Assembly (NCBI RefSeq): GCF_028331445.1
Contig: NZ_JAQMHX010000002.1
Location: forward strand, 431,610 to 495,609
Length of the DNA stretch: 64,000 nt
Reading direction: 5' to 3'
Source: Candidatus Phyllobacterium onerii
GTDB taxonomy: Bacteria; Pseudomonadota; Alphaproteobacteria; Rhizobiales; Rhizobiaceae
Both the position numbers and the translations under genes were made by a program. This document shows, piece by piece, positions 18,702 through 26,929 of the stretch (the stretch's first letter is position 1; each line of letters opens with the position of its first letter). The notes under the pieces were generated by a model. The model saw only the letters and a program-made list of their open reading frames with translations, made no database searches and had not been told where the DNA came from.

Positions 18702-18899
18702 ATGAGCCGCGATGACGATGAACTAATGCGCGAAATTAACCGGCAGGTCGCGCAAGCCGTGAACATCAAGCCAGCTCTGGTTGACCTCAAAGAGCTATCG
18801 ATCACGCTTGCAGGCAGCTTCCAAGACGCCACAACTGAAGAGATCGAGGAACTACTCAAAGACGCTTGGCGTGAGCGACGTTTGAACTGGGTTGCATGA
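18702..18899 (+). CDS. small acidic helical protein (65 aa)
   Basis: ATG 18702 follows GGGAGCAAAAC. 'MSRDDDELMREINRQVAQAV' begins an acidic helix, 'DLKELSITLAGSFQDATTEE' follows and 'IEELLKDAWRERRLNWVA' ends it. It is soluble, likely all-helical and acidic-then-basic, and looks like a genuine small protein. No family or partner recognised. Confidence 0.5.
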   Translation: MSRDDDELMREINRQVAQAVNIKPALVDLKELSITLAGSFQDATTEEIEELLKDAWRERRLNWVA

Positions 18900-19176
18900 C
18901 ACAATTTAGCTAAAGCGCGCCCCAATACAAATGGTACTGACTGGTTGCTTAGGGCGAGTATGGTACTGTTTTCGCTGTATTTTTCCGCTTTTTCCCAATG
19001 CTATGTGGCGCGAAACGTGGAACGAAATGTGGCCCAATGTGCTGACCGCTTTCATGCGCCGGAAATTAACAACAGAGTATGCTTGTGGCGTGGGGTCGTT
19101 CGGATTTGACAAGCGGTACGGACTGAAGTGGTATTGCGGCCAGCATAGAGGCGATGCGGAAGTATAGTGAGTCTGC

Positions 19177-19404
19177 TTGAAAAAAGGCGATGATACGACA
19201 AGGGCCGGCAAGAAAGCTAAGGCGGCTGCAAGAGCGCGTAAATGGCGGGCGGCCAATCCGCTGAGTCCCGAGCAAAAGGCGAAGGCAGCGGCAAGGTCCC
19301 GCAAGTGGCGGCAGGCTCACAAAGAGCGCTACATCGCGTACATGAAAGCTTGGCGCGTTTCCAAACGGGAGCAGGTTAGTGCACAGGTTGAATCCCCGGC
19401 GTGA
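19177..19404 (+). CDS. small basic repeat protein (75 aa)
   Basis: Two tandem copies of a 'KAKAAAR.RKWR' unit ('GKKAKAAARARKWRAANP' and 'QKAKAAARSRKWRQAHKE') followed by 'RYIAYMKAWR'. The Lys/Arg/Ala-rich helices resemble short nucleic-acid-binding proteins with an HMG- or phage-like 'R.WR..NP' motif. The start is TTG 19177; no ATG is in frame. No clear binding site, so moderate confidence. Confidence 0.45.
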   Translation: MKKGDDTTRAGKKAKAAARARKWRAANPLSPEQKAKAAARSRKWRQAHKERYIAYMKAWRVSKREQVSAQVESPA

Positions 19405-19569
19405 CAGGCCGATAAATTGTTCTTTTAAATCAACAAACGTTTCAATTTCCGCGTGCAATAACCGGCGGCAAAAACAGCAGAAGTTGAAACTCACTCCATA
19501 AATATAGTGCCGCTAAAGGCGGTCACGCTCCCCTGGCTAGGCAAGAGACTTCTGAACAAAAGGAATGCT

Positions 19570-19755
19570 TTACGATTTGCTATATGATCTCGCACCTCGC
19601 AGCGATTCGGATAAGGATGTCTCATCCGGTAATTGAAGTGGCGGTAGCTCCATCAATGGCCGAATTGGTCCTGGCTTATCAGGGTCGGGGACAGGCGGAT
19701 CATCCGGCAGTGGCGGGTACGGTTCTGGCTCTGGGGTAGGTATCGGATCACCCAT
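19570..19755 (-). CDS. proline-rich small protein, paralogue 2 (61 aa)
   Basis: 'MGDPIPTPEPEPYPPLPDD' then 'PPVPDPDKPGPIRPLMELPP' and a Ser-rich tail. The first half repeats the gene at 15391-15498, including the AGGAGACATTG binding site. An exact EcfG-type promoter (GGAAC-N18-GTT) sits 28 bases upstream of the ATG, so it should be induced in the general stress response. Pro and Asp/Glu dominate, so it is likely extended or disordered. Unknown function. Confidence 0.6.
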   Translation of the reverse strand: MGDPIPTPEPEPYPPLPDDPPVPDPDKPGPIRPLMELPPLQLPDETSLSESLRGARSYSKS

Positions 19756-19782
19756 ATCAATGTCTCCTCATAATGGAGCTGT

Positions 19783-19808
19783 AACTGCTTTCCGTTGGGG
19801 AATGTTCC
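19783..19808 (-). promoter_or_regulatory. EcfG-type promoter of the proline-rich gene
   Basis: On the minus strand GGAAC (19808-19804), 18-base spacer, GTT (19785-19783). Confidence 0.6.
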
Positions 19809-20127
19809 GCTTCCCATTCTCAATACGGCGTCGCACTGAAGCCGCTTTGATCCGCACGCCGAGCACGCGGGCCGGAGCTACACTCGGTTCGGCCGTCTTC
19901 CTTTGCTACAATCTTAACCTTAGACGGCCCGGAAGCGGACGGACGCCTAAAATTGCCTGGGTGAGCGCGGCGGCGGAATCGTGTTTCTTATTTACGCGCC
20001 AACACGCCTCTAATTGCCAGCCACGTAATTCACTACTCATTCCAGTTATAGCTTGCCGTCGGCGCGATGCCAGCGCAGACAAGCGCGGGCCGAAGTACAC
20101 TGACTTGCAACACGCTGTGCGCCACAA
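19809..20127. other. stretch without an intact gene
   Basis: No supportable ORF. A 25-base stretch near 19830-19860 resembles the C-terminal coding end of the zinc-ribbon gene at 20128 (GCCGCTTTGATCCGCACGC against GCTGCTTTGATCCGCACGC), so an eroded partial copy may be present. Confidence 0.35.
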
Positions 20128-20556
20128 TCAATAGGGCGTCGCGCTGAGACCGAGCTGCTTTGATCCGCACGCAGAGCACCTCAGCTTAGGCGCGAGGTGC
20201 TGGTGCATTACGCTGTGGTTTCTTCCGAGCTCCCTTGCCAGGATCTGCAGATCGATCTTTGACGAGTGTTTGCATCCTAGTCGCTGACAGAACGCCCAAA
20301 GCGTATATCCGTGATCGATCATCGCGCCGATGGTACCGGTTTCGCTCGTATCAATCTGCACCTGAACAGGTCGCGGCTTCGCTTGCCGTTCAAAAATGTC
20401 TTCGTATGGGTGTACTTCGCAATCGGTGCTGTTGCAGTCCTTGCATCTGAATGTGAGGCTTCTGATTTCGCGCCCATGGCCAAATATCCCGGCAAGGCTG
20501 TCCGCCGTAAAGCGCGCAGCATTTTTGCATGTCCGGCAGCGGGATCGCACGAGCAT
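20128..20556 (-). CDS. zinc-ribbon protein, probably SOS-controlled
   Basis: 142 residues from ATG 20556 'MLVRSRCRTCKNAARFTADS'. Two Cys pairs at each end: CRTC with CKDC ('LTFRCKDCNSTDCEVHPYED') and C-terminal 'LRCSACGSKQLGLS'. Between them lie 'MIDHGYTLWAFCQRLGCKH' and 'LARELGRNHSVMHQHLAPKL', a possible HTH-like part. Two zinc ribbons around a helical core suggest nucleic-acid binding. A LexA box starts 48 bases upstream and is shared with the divergent SRAP gene. An in-frame ATG at 20601 abuts the box, so I prefer 20556. The 5' end is partly duplicated at 46.5 kb. Confidence 0.6.
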   Translation of the reverse strand: MLVRSRCRTCKNAARFTADSLAGIFGHGREIRSLTFRCKDCNSTDCEVHPYEDIFERQAKPRPVQVQIDTSETGTIGAMIDHGYTLWAFCQRLGCKHSSKIDLQILARELGRNHSVMHQHLAPKLRCSACGSKQLGLSATPY

Positions 20557-20603
20557 CCGGTGTCGGGCAGCCTGTCCCAATGTCCTTATTGTTCTTGCCA
20601 TGA

Positions 20604-20618
20604 GAACAAAATGAGAAC
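20604..20618. promoter_or_regulatory. LexA (SOS) box
   Basis: GAAC-AAAATGA-GAAC, an exact match to the alphaproteobacterial SOS box GAAC-N7-GAAC. It lies between the divergent zinc-ribbon gene and the SRAP peptidase gene. Confidence 0.75.
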
Positions 20619-20696
20619 ATTATGCGAAGCCGTCAAGATCGAAGACGCCGCAGTACGCGACTTGCGAACGTCCACTGAACGATTATCTTTAGGGTC

Positions 20697-21371
20697 ATGT
20701 GCAATCTCTACAACGCCACCACCACCCACGAAGCGATGCGGCAGTTGTTCCTGCCGATCAACGACCTCACAAATCGGCTCACGCCGCAGATGGATGTCTT
20801 TCCCGACTATCCGGCACCGATCGGTCGTAAGGATGCCAACGGCGACCGTGAACTGGCAATAGCCCGATGGGGAATGCCGACGCCGCCACAGTTTCTGAGG
20901 GCCGAGGTCGACTACGGTGTGACCAATATCCGCAACGTGAAATCACCGCACTGGCAGGCTTGGCTTGGTCCGGCAAACCGTTGCGTTGTCCCTGCGACAA
21001 GCTTCTCGGAATACGGCAAGGTACTGGACCCAGTCACCAAGAAGAAGCCGCTCCATTGGTTTGCCCTCAACGAGGAGAAACCACTGTTCTGGTTCGCTGG
21101 GATCTGGACCAGCTGGTACAGCGTGCGGAAGAAAAAGGAAGGGCCGGTCCAAACCGACATCTTTGCATTTCTGACAACCTTTCCGAATGCTGTCGTCAAG
21201 CCGATCCATGAACAGGCAATGCCAGTCATCTTGCGCACCTCCGAGGAAATCGACGTTTGGATGAATGCGCCGGCTGAAGAGGCGCTGCAGCTGCAAAGGC
21301 CCCTGCCCGATAATGAACTGATTGTTCTGCCACAACCTGAGGCAGAGGAAGAACAACCGCTGTTGCTCTGA
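20697..21371 (+). CDS. SOS response-associated peptidase (SRAP / YedK-HMCES family)
   Basis: 224 residues. 'MCNLYN' places the catalytic cysteine at position 2, exposed after Met removal, and it forms a thiazolidine link to abasic sites in single-stranded DNA. Other family features are 'RWGMPTPPQF', 'NIRNVKSPHWQAWLGPANRC', 'VPATSFSEYGK' (active-site Glu region), 'FWFAGIW' and 'IHEQAMPVIL' (His). The protein shields abasic sites at forks. ATG 20697 is 78 bases after an exact LexA box, so SOS induction is expected. A decayed 3' end of a second SRAP gene lies at 62166-62235. Confidence 0.93.
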   Translation: MCNLYNATTTHEAMRQLFLPINDLTNRLTPQMDVFPDYPAPIGRKDANGDRELAIARWGMPTPPQFLRAEVDYGVTNIRNVKSPHWQAWLGPANRCVVPATSFSEYGKVLDPVTKKKPLHWFALNEEKPLFWFAGIWTSWYSVRKKKEGPVQTDIFAFLTTFPNAVVKPIHEQAMPVILRTSEEIDVWMNAPAEEALQLQRPLPDNELIVLPQPEAEEEQPLLL

Positions 21372-21589
21372 TCGGAGGATAGTTCGCGCAAAGGTGGGAC
21401 TAGACAAATTGGGAGACGCAGAATTTCGCCAAATTACAAAGGTGTGCAGTTGAAATGAAGATCGGCAAATATGCGAAACACCGAGATACCAACCCATCCA
21501 AAGCCCATTTTGTCCGCCAGCGGACATACAATTGTTACAAAAAAAATTAGGTGTAAAATTCACTCGGGCCGAAGTCGGAGCGGCATCAG

Positions 21590-21805
21590 ATGAATAAACG
21601 CCTCGATCACAAACTAGAATGTCCGAAATGTGGAACGATCTACCTTCGGATCCCGGATGACGTGCAGGATCACACCCTGATTCAATGCAGTTCATGTGAC
21701 AGGGTGCTTGGCAGATGGCGGGAGCTGGAAATAGATTTCCATTCCCAAGGCGGCGGCAACGGCGTCTTCGAATTGCATGAAGGCCAAATCATACGCAGGG
21801 AATGA
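21590..21805 (+). CDS. small zinc-ribbon protein (71 aa)
   Basis: 'MNKRLDHKLECPKCGTIYLR' carries the first CPKC knuckle and 'HTLIQCSSCDRVLGRW' the second, 20 residues apart: a compact zinc ribbon. The rest is an acidic tail with 'GNGVFELHEGQIIRRE'. The protein starts 220 bases after the SRAP gene and is followed four bases later by a small membrane protein, so the two form a mini-operon. Zinc ribbons of this size often bind nucleic acid or a protein partner. No named family. Confidence 0.7.
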   Translation: MNKRLDHKLECPKCGTIYLRIPDDVQDHTLIQCSSCDRVLGRWRELEIDFHSQGGGNGVFELHEGQIIRRE

Positions 21806-21809
21806 TCCA

Positions 21810-21932
21810 ATGCGAATAGAGTTCGATGATGATCCAGATGGCCGTCCAAGTGTCCTGTCATTCTGCATTGGTGGCATCTTGTCAGTTTTGATCCTCTTCT
21901 TGGCGGCGAGCTATGCCGGTTATTTTTGGTGA
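21810..21932 (+). CDS. small single-pass membrane protein (40 aa)
   Basis: 'MRIEFDDDPDGRPSVLSFCI' then 'GGILSVLILFLAASYAGYFW': an acidic N-terminal tail and one clear membrane helix (residues 15-38). The start overlaps nothing but sits four bases after the zinc-ribbon stop, so translational coupling is likely. Its stop lies 26 bases before the ligD promoter. Confidence 0.55.
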   Translation: MRIEFDDDPDGRPSVLSFCIGGILSVLILFLAASYAGYFW

Positions 21933-21957
21933 AGGAGCTCAGATAGATTTGGCTGTT

Positions 21958-21983
21958 GGAACCATTTTAATAGCTGCTGAGTT
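21958..21983 (+). promoter_or_regulatory. EcfG-type promoter of the ligase gene
   Basis: GGAAC - 18 bases - GTT, 33 bases before ATG 22016. Stress-sigma control of end-joining genes is known in Sinorhizobium. Confidence 0.7.
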
Positions 21984-22015
21984 ACCGGTGACTGCAATTC
22001 TGGCTGAATAGATAG

Positions 22016-23071
22016 ATGGCAAAAAGCTCGACACGCAAACTTCAGACAATCGGACTTCTCACCGACCTCGATGCACCTCTTAAAAGCCAGCCGATAAAAC
22101 CGCGCGACAAGCGCCAGCCCCAGCTCGCGTTTGATCCCATGCCCGCGCGTATTGAGCCTGCCCTCGCCCTGCTGGTAAAGAAGCCGCCAAGCGGTGACAA
22201 TTGGGCCTACGAAGTCAAATGGGATGGCTATCGTCTCGCGATCCACGTTGAACCTCGCGGAGCCCGGATTATCACGCGTGGTGGCCACGACTGGACATCG
22301 TATTTCCCGACCATTGCAGCCGCTGTAATGGACTTAGGCCCTGCAACCATGATCCTCGATGGCGAGGCGGTTGTGCTTGACGAAAAGGGCCTGCCCAACT
22401 TTGGACTGCTGCAACAGGATCTCGGCGGCCGACGGGCGACACGCGCGGCAGAGAACGCAGTCCTTTACGCATTCGATTTGCTCTACTTCGACGGTCACGA
22501 CCTCACCGGCATCGAGCTGTCATCGCGGCGGCAGATGCTCGCGACCCTGCTTGCGGATGCCACAGGTGCGATCCGGCTCTCGGAAGAATTCCATACCGAC
22601 GGAGCACTCCTTCTGCGGAACGCCTGTATGCACGGCCTTGAAGGGATCATCGCGAAGGATCGAAACAGTACCTATCGCTCCGGGAGGTCCGGCGACTGGC
22701 TCAAAATCAAATGCAGCAACAGCGAAAGCTTCGCGGTCATTGGCTATGAACCGTCCGTCAAGGTGCGCGGGTCAATCGCAAGTCTCCTGCTTGCGGCGCA
22801 CAACGACGATGGACTGGTTTATGTCGGCAATGTCGGTACAGGCTTTTCGTCCAAACTGGCTCGCGACCTGAAACAGAAGCTCGATACTTTGCGCGTCGAC
22901 AAGCCAGCCGCACCGGTCAAGGGTAAGACACTGGTGTTTACAGAACCAACTCTCGTAGCTGAAGTCGTATTCGGCGGATGGACGCATGATAAAAAACTGC
23001 GTCACACATCCTTTAAGGGGTTAAGGGAAGTTGCTGATAACGCTGAAATATACGCGATTGACCGGAACTAA
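22016..23071 (+). CDS. ligD: ATP-dependent DNA ligase, LigD ligase-domain type
   Basis: 351 residues. Nucleotidyltransferase motifs in order: motif I 'YEVKWDGYRLAIH' (Lys receives AMP, about residue 70), 'ILDGEAVVLDEKGLPNF' (III), 'YAFDLLYFDGHDL', 'EGIIAKDRNSTYRSGRSGDW' then 'LKIKC' (IV-V). The OB-fold C-terminus ends 'GGWTHDKKLRHTSFKGLREV'. The polymerase and phosphoesterase domains of full LigD are absent, and no ku gene is in the window, so it resembles the stand-alone LigD-like ligases of rhizobia, used in end joining or gap repair. A stress-sigma promoter lies 33 bases upstream. A fragment of another copy is at 16962. Confidence 0.92.
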   Translation: MAKSSTRKLQTIGLLTDLDAPLKSQPIKPRDKRQPQLAFDPMPARIEPALALLVKKPPSGDNWAYEVKWDGYRLAIHVEPRGARIITRGGHDWTSYFPTIAAAVMDLGPATMILDGEAVVLDEKGLPNFGLLQQDLGGRRATRAAENAVLYAFDLLYFDGHDLTGIELSSRRQMLATLLADATGAIRLSEEFHTDGALLLRNACMHGLEGIIAKDRNSTYRSGRSGDWLKIKCSNSESFAVIGYEPSVKVRGSIASLLLAAHNDDGLVYVGNVGTGFSSKLARDLKQKLDTLRVDKPAAPVKGKTLVFTEPTLVAEVVFGGWTHDKKLRHTSFKGLREVADNAEIYAIDRN

Positions 23072-23177
23072 TGACTTTGATGAGAGTTGGAGCAGCGTTG
23101 TCCGGCAGACATCACAACGCACCTGGCAACAGAGGCTCGTCGTCATTTCACCCACCCTTCGGGAAACTCCGCGGCGA

Positions 23178-23286
23178 GCCTCACTTTTTGTTAACCACAC
23201 AGGCTCCCGCTTTTTATAGTGCACTATGTTGGCACCCCGCCTGCTTTCGTATCTTGTATCCGGCAGGTCAGGACATCGGCTTGTTC
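23178..23286 (+). repeat. interspersed intergenic element, copy B
   Basis: Same left (GCCTCACTTTTTGTTAACCA) and right (CCTGCTTTCGTAT..CCGGCAGGTCAGGACAT) blocks as copy A, 106 bases after the ligD stop. Confidence 0.7.
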
Positions 23287-23628
23287 GCACAGGGATGACC
23301 AACGAAGGTCAAGCCTCACCAAGACTGCAAAGAGGAACAAAACTTCGCCAACGTAGTTCGTCATCTGTCGGAGAGCGCCGAACTCTTCGGCCGAGGTCTG
23401 GCGTCGTTAGGGTCGCACGACGCCGGCCTCACCTGATTCGAATCGCGTTGGCACGTTATGATCAAACGGCAGGACGACAAAAAGGGTCTATTCGCTAGAC
23501 AGGTTTTGCGAGCTGGATGGCTGGCTCAAGCCACCTCGGGGAGAACGGGTATCGACAGTGGAACCTGCGGCGTGGCTGACAAACCGCTTCTTCGATGAGG
23601 CGCGAGAACGTGAGTGCCGAACCATCCT
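23287..23628. other. stretch without a recognisable gene
   Basis: It holds a long imperfect hairpin at 23393-23430 (GAGG..GGCGTCG / CGACGCC..CTC) whose left edge CTCTTCGGC.GAGGTCTGG recurs at about 25645 and 17395, so the element may extend this far. A 45-codon minus-strand ORF (start about 23626) has no support. Confidence 0.4.
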
Positions 23629-23742
23629 TTGTTGATGAGGTTTCGGGCGCGTCGATATATGGCGGACCAGGGATTCTTCCCGATCCGTCAGGCAAACAGC
23701 ATTCGTGGCGTAGTGCTTGATTTGGAACTTCCGAACCCGGCG
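23629..23742 (-). repeat. inverted copy of the leader upstream of 29339
   Basis: Reverse complement matches 29206-29323 with scattered changes (CCGGAAGTTCCAAATCAA.., GAAACCTCATCAACAAA). In the other copy this leader precedes the gene at 29339. Confidence 0.6.
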
Positions 23743-23745
23743 TTT

Positions 23746-23997
23746 CGCTACGTTCCGAAGGAGTAAGCCGCCAAGCGGCTCAAGACCAAATGAATACAAC
23801 CCAAACTGGATCAACGAAGAGGCCAGGCAAAACCCCGCTGCATCCGTCCCTCAATCGGAAGGCTCAACACAGCTACGAGCAATATCTTTCCCGCGCTCGC
23901 GACGAAGAGCGTGCCGGAAACAGAGTAGAAGCAGAGAACTACTATCAACACGCCGAGCACTATTTCCGGTCGATCAAATAGGTCTGTCAGGACTTAA
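23746..23997 (+). repeat. direct repeat carrying a DUF4167-like gene, copy 1
   Basis: About 250 bases nearly identical to 28953-29205, from CGCTACGTT through the DUF4167-like gene. Confidence 0.75.
23790..23981 (+). CDS. short DUF4167-like protein, copy 1 (63 aa)
   Basis: 'MNTTQTGSTKRPGKTPLHPS' precedes the DUF4167 signature 'QHSYEQYLSRARDEERAGNR' and 'VEAENYYQHAEHYFRS'. Classic DUF4167 proteins of alphaproteobacteria are 150-250 residues with this 70-residue region near the N-terminus; here only that region exists and it ends right after it. It may bind RNA or DNA, role unknown. The ATG is preceded by AAGGAGTAAGCCGCC, rather far. Duplicated at 28997. Confidence 0.7.
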   Translation: MNTTQTGSTKRPGKTPLHPSLNRKAQHSYEQYLSRARDEERAGNRVEAENYYQHAEHYFRSIK

Positions 23998-24230
23998 TGC
24001 TTGGCTCGACGACGAAATCGCGATTGGAATTAGCATGTCCGATCGATGTTTGCGTCATTGAGGCGGCTCCTGAAACCATTCGGGTGCAGAACACTGCCGC
24101 CAATGCAATGTTCCACAGGGTCACCATGCTTTTCGCGCCGACGTCTGCTTGTCGTCAAACAGTGAGAAAATTGCGAATCATGACCACGCACGGTGTCCAC
24201 TGACACGCTCGTCTTCCAGCGTTTCAAGTT

Positions 24231-25499
24231 TTAATTTTCGGACTTGCTTGAGGAAGCTTCCGCCGCTTCCGATCCAAAAACACTTCGGCCACCCCACTCG
24301 GCAGACTGTTTAAATTCGCCGGCCACTATCTCCTTCAAATCCGGTCCGGTTACATATCGCTCCAGTTGCCGAGATTGATTATCCAGCCGTTCAAGGGCGT
24401 TCAGCTCTTCCTGCCGGCCAAGCTTTCCCTTTTGAACCGCCGACTTCAAAACCCTGATTGTCTCATCGTAGACCTTCAAGGGGACCGGAAACGGCTGGCG
24501 GTCCTTGCCGCCATGGGCGAGAGAAAAGCGCGCGGGATCGGAAAAACGACAAGGAGCACCGTGGATGACCTCTGCCACCATTGCAAGCGCCTTGACTGTT
24601 CTCGCGCCGACGCCCGGAACCAGGAGCAGCGCTTCAAAATCGGCCGGAGCGGCATCCGCCGCCGCAGCCAGATTTCCGTGCAAACGTCGCATCACGATAT
24701 CGCTTTCGCGCACATCGTGGTGTGCGGGCATAATCAGATGCGGCAGCATAAGCTGATCAGTCTGCTCAATTTGAGCATTCACAGTTGGATTTGGTTCGAG
24801 CGTCACAAGTTCGTGGACAATTCCCGCTGGGTCAATCGTCTTGAGGAGGTCGACCTGACGGTTGCGGGACGCCGCAGCGCGACGGTCCGCAAGATTTATA
24901 ATCTCTCCTTGTCCATGGCCTTCAATCGCTGCATGGGGAGAATCGACGAAACTGCTCAGTCCCTCGGATAGCCAATGATAGCGACGCGCCTGACGGCTGT
25001 CGCCATTCATTCCTTGCTGGATTACAACCCACTTGCCATCATCGCCTACGATGAACCCGTGCAGATAAAGGTCGAAGCCATCCTGAACTGCGGCATTGTC
25101 TACCTTGGCAACGAGCCTGCTGGCTTGCCCAAGTGCTGCGCCATCGAAGCCCACACGCTCTGCTATTGCTGCCAATTCTGCAGGGGTTTTCCTGGAGTGA
25201 GCGCCCCGGCCGCCACATACGTGAATGCCCAGTTCCCGTGACATGGGCGTTAGCCCGCGTTTCAATGCTCCAATGACGCTGGTGGTGATGCCTGAAGAGT
25301 GCCAATCCATTCCCATCACAGCACCGAATGATTGAAACCAGAATGGATGGGATAGCCGGCGCAGAAGCTCGTCGCGGCCGTAGTGTTGAATTATCGCCTC
25401 GCACATGATCGCACCGAGTTTGGTCATACGATCTCCGAGCCATTTCGGAACCCGTCCGTGATGAAGTGGAAGATCAGCGCTGCCAGCTCGTTTGGTCAA
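24231..25499 (-). CDS. DUF763 domain protein (putative DNA-repair accessory)
   Basis: 422 residues. 'TKRAGSADLPLHHGRVPKWL' and 'RLSHPFWFQSFGAVMGMDWH' open the DUF763 domain, with 'SSGITTSVIGALKRGL' and 'GGRGAHSRKTPAELAAIAER'. Near residues 325-345 'LLLVPGVGARTVKALAMVAE' is a helix-hairpin-helix, a DNA-binding motif. DUF763 is of unknown activity, but its HhH and its position beside a LigD-type ligase and SRAP gene suggest DNA repair. TTG 25499 with AAGGAA six bases upstream fits the family N-terminus; TTG 25553 is also possible. The gene faces ligD. Confidence 0.85.
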   Translation of the reverse strand: MTKRAGSADLPLHHGRVPKWLGDRMTKLGAIMCEAIIQHYGRDELLRRLSHPFWFQSFGAVMGMDWHSSGITTSVIGALKRGLTPMSRELGIHVCGGRGAHSRKTPAELAAIAERVGFDGAALGQASRLVAKVDNAAVQDGFDLYLHGFIVGDDGKWVVIQQGMNGDSRQARRYHWLSEGLSSFVDSPHAAIEGHGQGEIINLADRRAAASRNRQVDLLKTIDPAGIVHELVTLEPNPTVNAQIEQTDQLMLPHLIMPAHHDVRESDIVMRRLHGNLAAAADAAPADFEALLLVPGVGARTVKALAMVAEVIHGAPCRFSDPARFSLAHGGKDRQPFPVPLKVYDETIRVLKSAVQKGKLGRQEELNALERLDNQSRQLERYVTGPDLKEIVAGEFKQSAEWGGRSVFGSEAAEASSSKSEN

Positions 25500-25694
25500 T
25501 GATTGTTCCTTGCGCTTTTGAGGTTGGAGCTCATTTTTCGACGGTTGGACCAAAACTTAAGCCTTATATGCACATTAGAACAAGGGCTTTCGATCCAAAC
25601 ATACCTTTCGCTATCCTGGCCCGAAGGATCGTTGGAGAACGGCGACCTCTTCGGTACGAGGTCTGGTACATCATGCCCTAAGCCCCCGCGTCGT

Positions 25695-25810
25695 GCCTCA
25701 CTTAATCTTAACCACATAAGAGCATCCTTTGCTCGCTGAGCCCCAAATGTCAGCAACCCGATCTGCCTTTTGTATTGCGTTTTTAGGCAGGTCGGGCCAT
25801 TGGGCTTGCC
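25695..25810 (+). repeat. interspersed intergenic element, copy C
   Basis: GCCTCACTTAATCTTAACCACATA at its left and CTGCCTTTTGTATTGCGTTTT..GGCAGGTCGGGCCAT at its right; more diverged than copies A and B. It lies upstream of the DUF763 gene. Confidence 0.55.
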
Positions 25811-26070
25811 CACTCCCGGTCGCTCGGGATAGATATCTCTATCTGGCACCGACATCATGTCAGACAGGGCTAGACGGATTTGTCCCCATATCGGCACGGC
25901 CGAGTCTTTTTCAGGCCTGTCGCAGCCTACCCCATACCGTATCTCTCGCTATCTATATCGGCGGCGCAAGCTTCGCGTTCGGCACTCCCGTCGCTAGATC
26001 AATTGTATCGCACGATTCAAGGGTTTCGGCCGTTTCGGCTGTCTCTACCTGTTGTGACAGTCTTGCTAAT

Positions 26071-26322
26071 TGCACGGGCTATCTTGGCGACATCGGCGTC
26101 CAATTCAATCCGGATCCCATGGACTTCAGCGCATGGTTCGAAGTCTATCTTGGCGGTCGCTGGCACACCGTCGACGCCTGCCACAACACGCCGCGTATGG
26201 GGCGCATACTCATGGCCACCGGGCGTGTGACCGACGTGGCGATATCGACCAGCTTTGGTGCCTCGTTACTAACTCGCATCGAGGTGATTACAGAGGAAGT
26301 AACGACGGCCAATCCGACTTGA
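26071..26322 (+). pseudogene. C-terminal fragment of a transglutaminase-like protease
   Basis: 'TGYLGDIGVQFNPDPMDFSA' then 'WFEVYLGGRWHTVDACHNTP' and 'MATGRVTDVAISTSFGASLL' match the end of the bacterial transglutaminase-like family (Cys-His-Asp fold), including the His-containing 'DA.HN.PR.GR' box. The N-terminal part with the catalytic Cys is missing; upstream sequence is unrelated. A relic. Confidence 0.7.
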
Positions 26323-26641
26323 CCGAGCCCGCCCCAATTATCGCACGAACGATGGAATCAGATCGGGCCATCCCAAACCTCCAGTCCAATCTGGTTCGTT
26401 CGCCACAATTACCTTTTTCGCGACAATGCGCTTCATCATCATTGCCGGATGCTTTCCGAAGCTGACGGGAAGGACAACCGCCGGCAGTACTAGCTTGATG
26501 CCGCCATTATCCCAAACAATCCTAAGGATCTTAAATGACCATCCCGCTACATCTGCGTTGCCAAGCAGCTGAAGCATGCAAGGCAACAGCCGTGTCAAAA
26601 TCCTTATCGCCGTCTCATTTTTCTTATAAACAGCATCCGAG
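26323..26641. other. stretch without a recognisable gene
   Basis: A minus-strand frame covers it, but it has no motif, binding site or good composition. Confidence 0.35.
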
Positions 26642-26779
26642 ATGCCAAAACTTTTCACAGCAACTACTCCAAAGGGAGCCCCACGAGAATGTCGAACGTA
26701 TCGACCAGAAGGCACCGCCTATGACCGTATGTCCCGCGCGCTGTGGGTTGGTGAGGTTGTCTATGGCGGCATTGCTTGA
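26642..26779 (+). CDS. small basic protein (45 aa)
   Basis: 'MPKLFTATTPKGAPRECRTY' then 'RPEGTAYDRMSRALWVGEVV' and 'YGGIA'. The balanced composition and sharp ending suggest a real protein, although no clear binding site precedes ATG 26642. No family recognised. Confidence 0.4.
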   Translation: MPKLFTATTPKGAPRECRTYRPEGTAYDRMSRALWVGEVVYGGIA

Positions 26780-26929
26780 CGGGAACCTCGAATTCATCGT
26801 CGTAGTTGCGTAGATTGCGGCGCTCCCCCCGCGGTGATGGTACTCTGATTTAGACGATTTTCCGAGGATCGTTGGCCCGGCCCATCAACGCCTTTAAGGT
26901 CTCGACGACGAGGAACGCAGGAACAACAA

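Noticed and set aside
18931..19167. Possible zinc-binding fragment (CGVGSFGFDKR, then WYCGQH)
   Set aside because: Only two Cys, a poor N-terminal part and no start site; could be a relic but cannot be supported.
20603..20618. Start of the zinc-ribbon protein at ATG 20601
   Set aside because: It would place the start next to the LexA box with no leader; the internal ATG 20556 fits better.
24366..24971. 201-codon plus-strand frame opposite DUF763
   Set aside because: Shadow; DUF763 is clearly coding.
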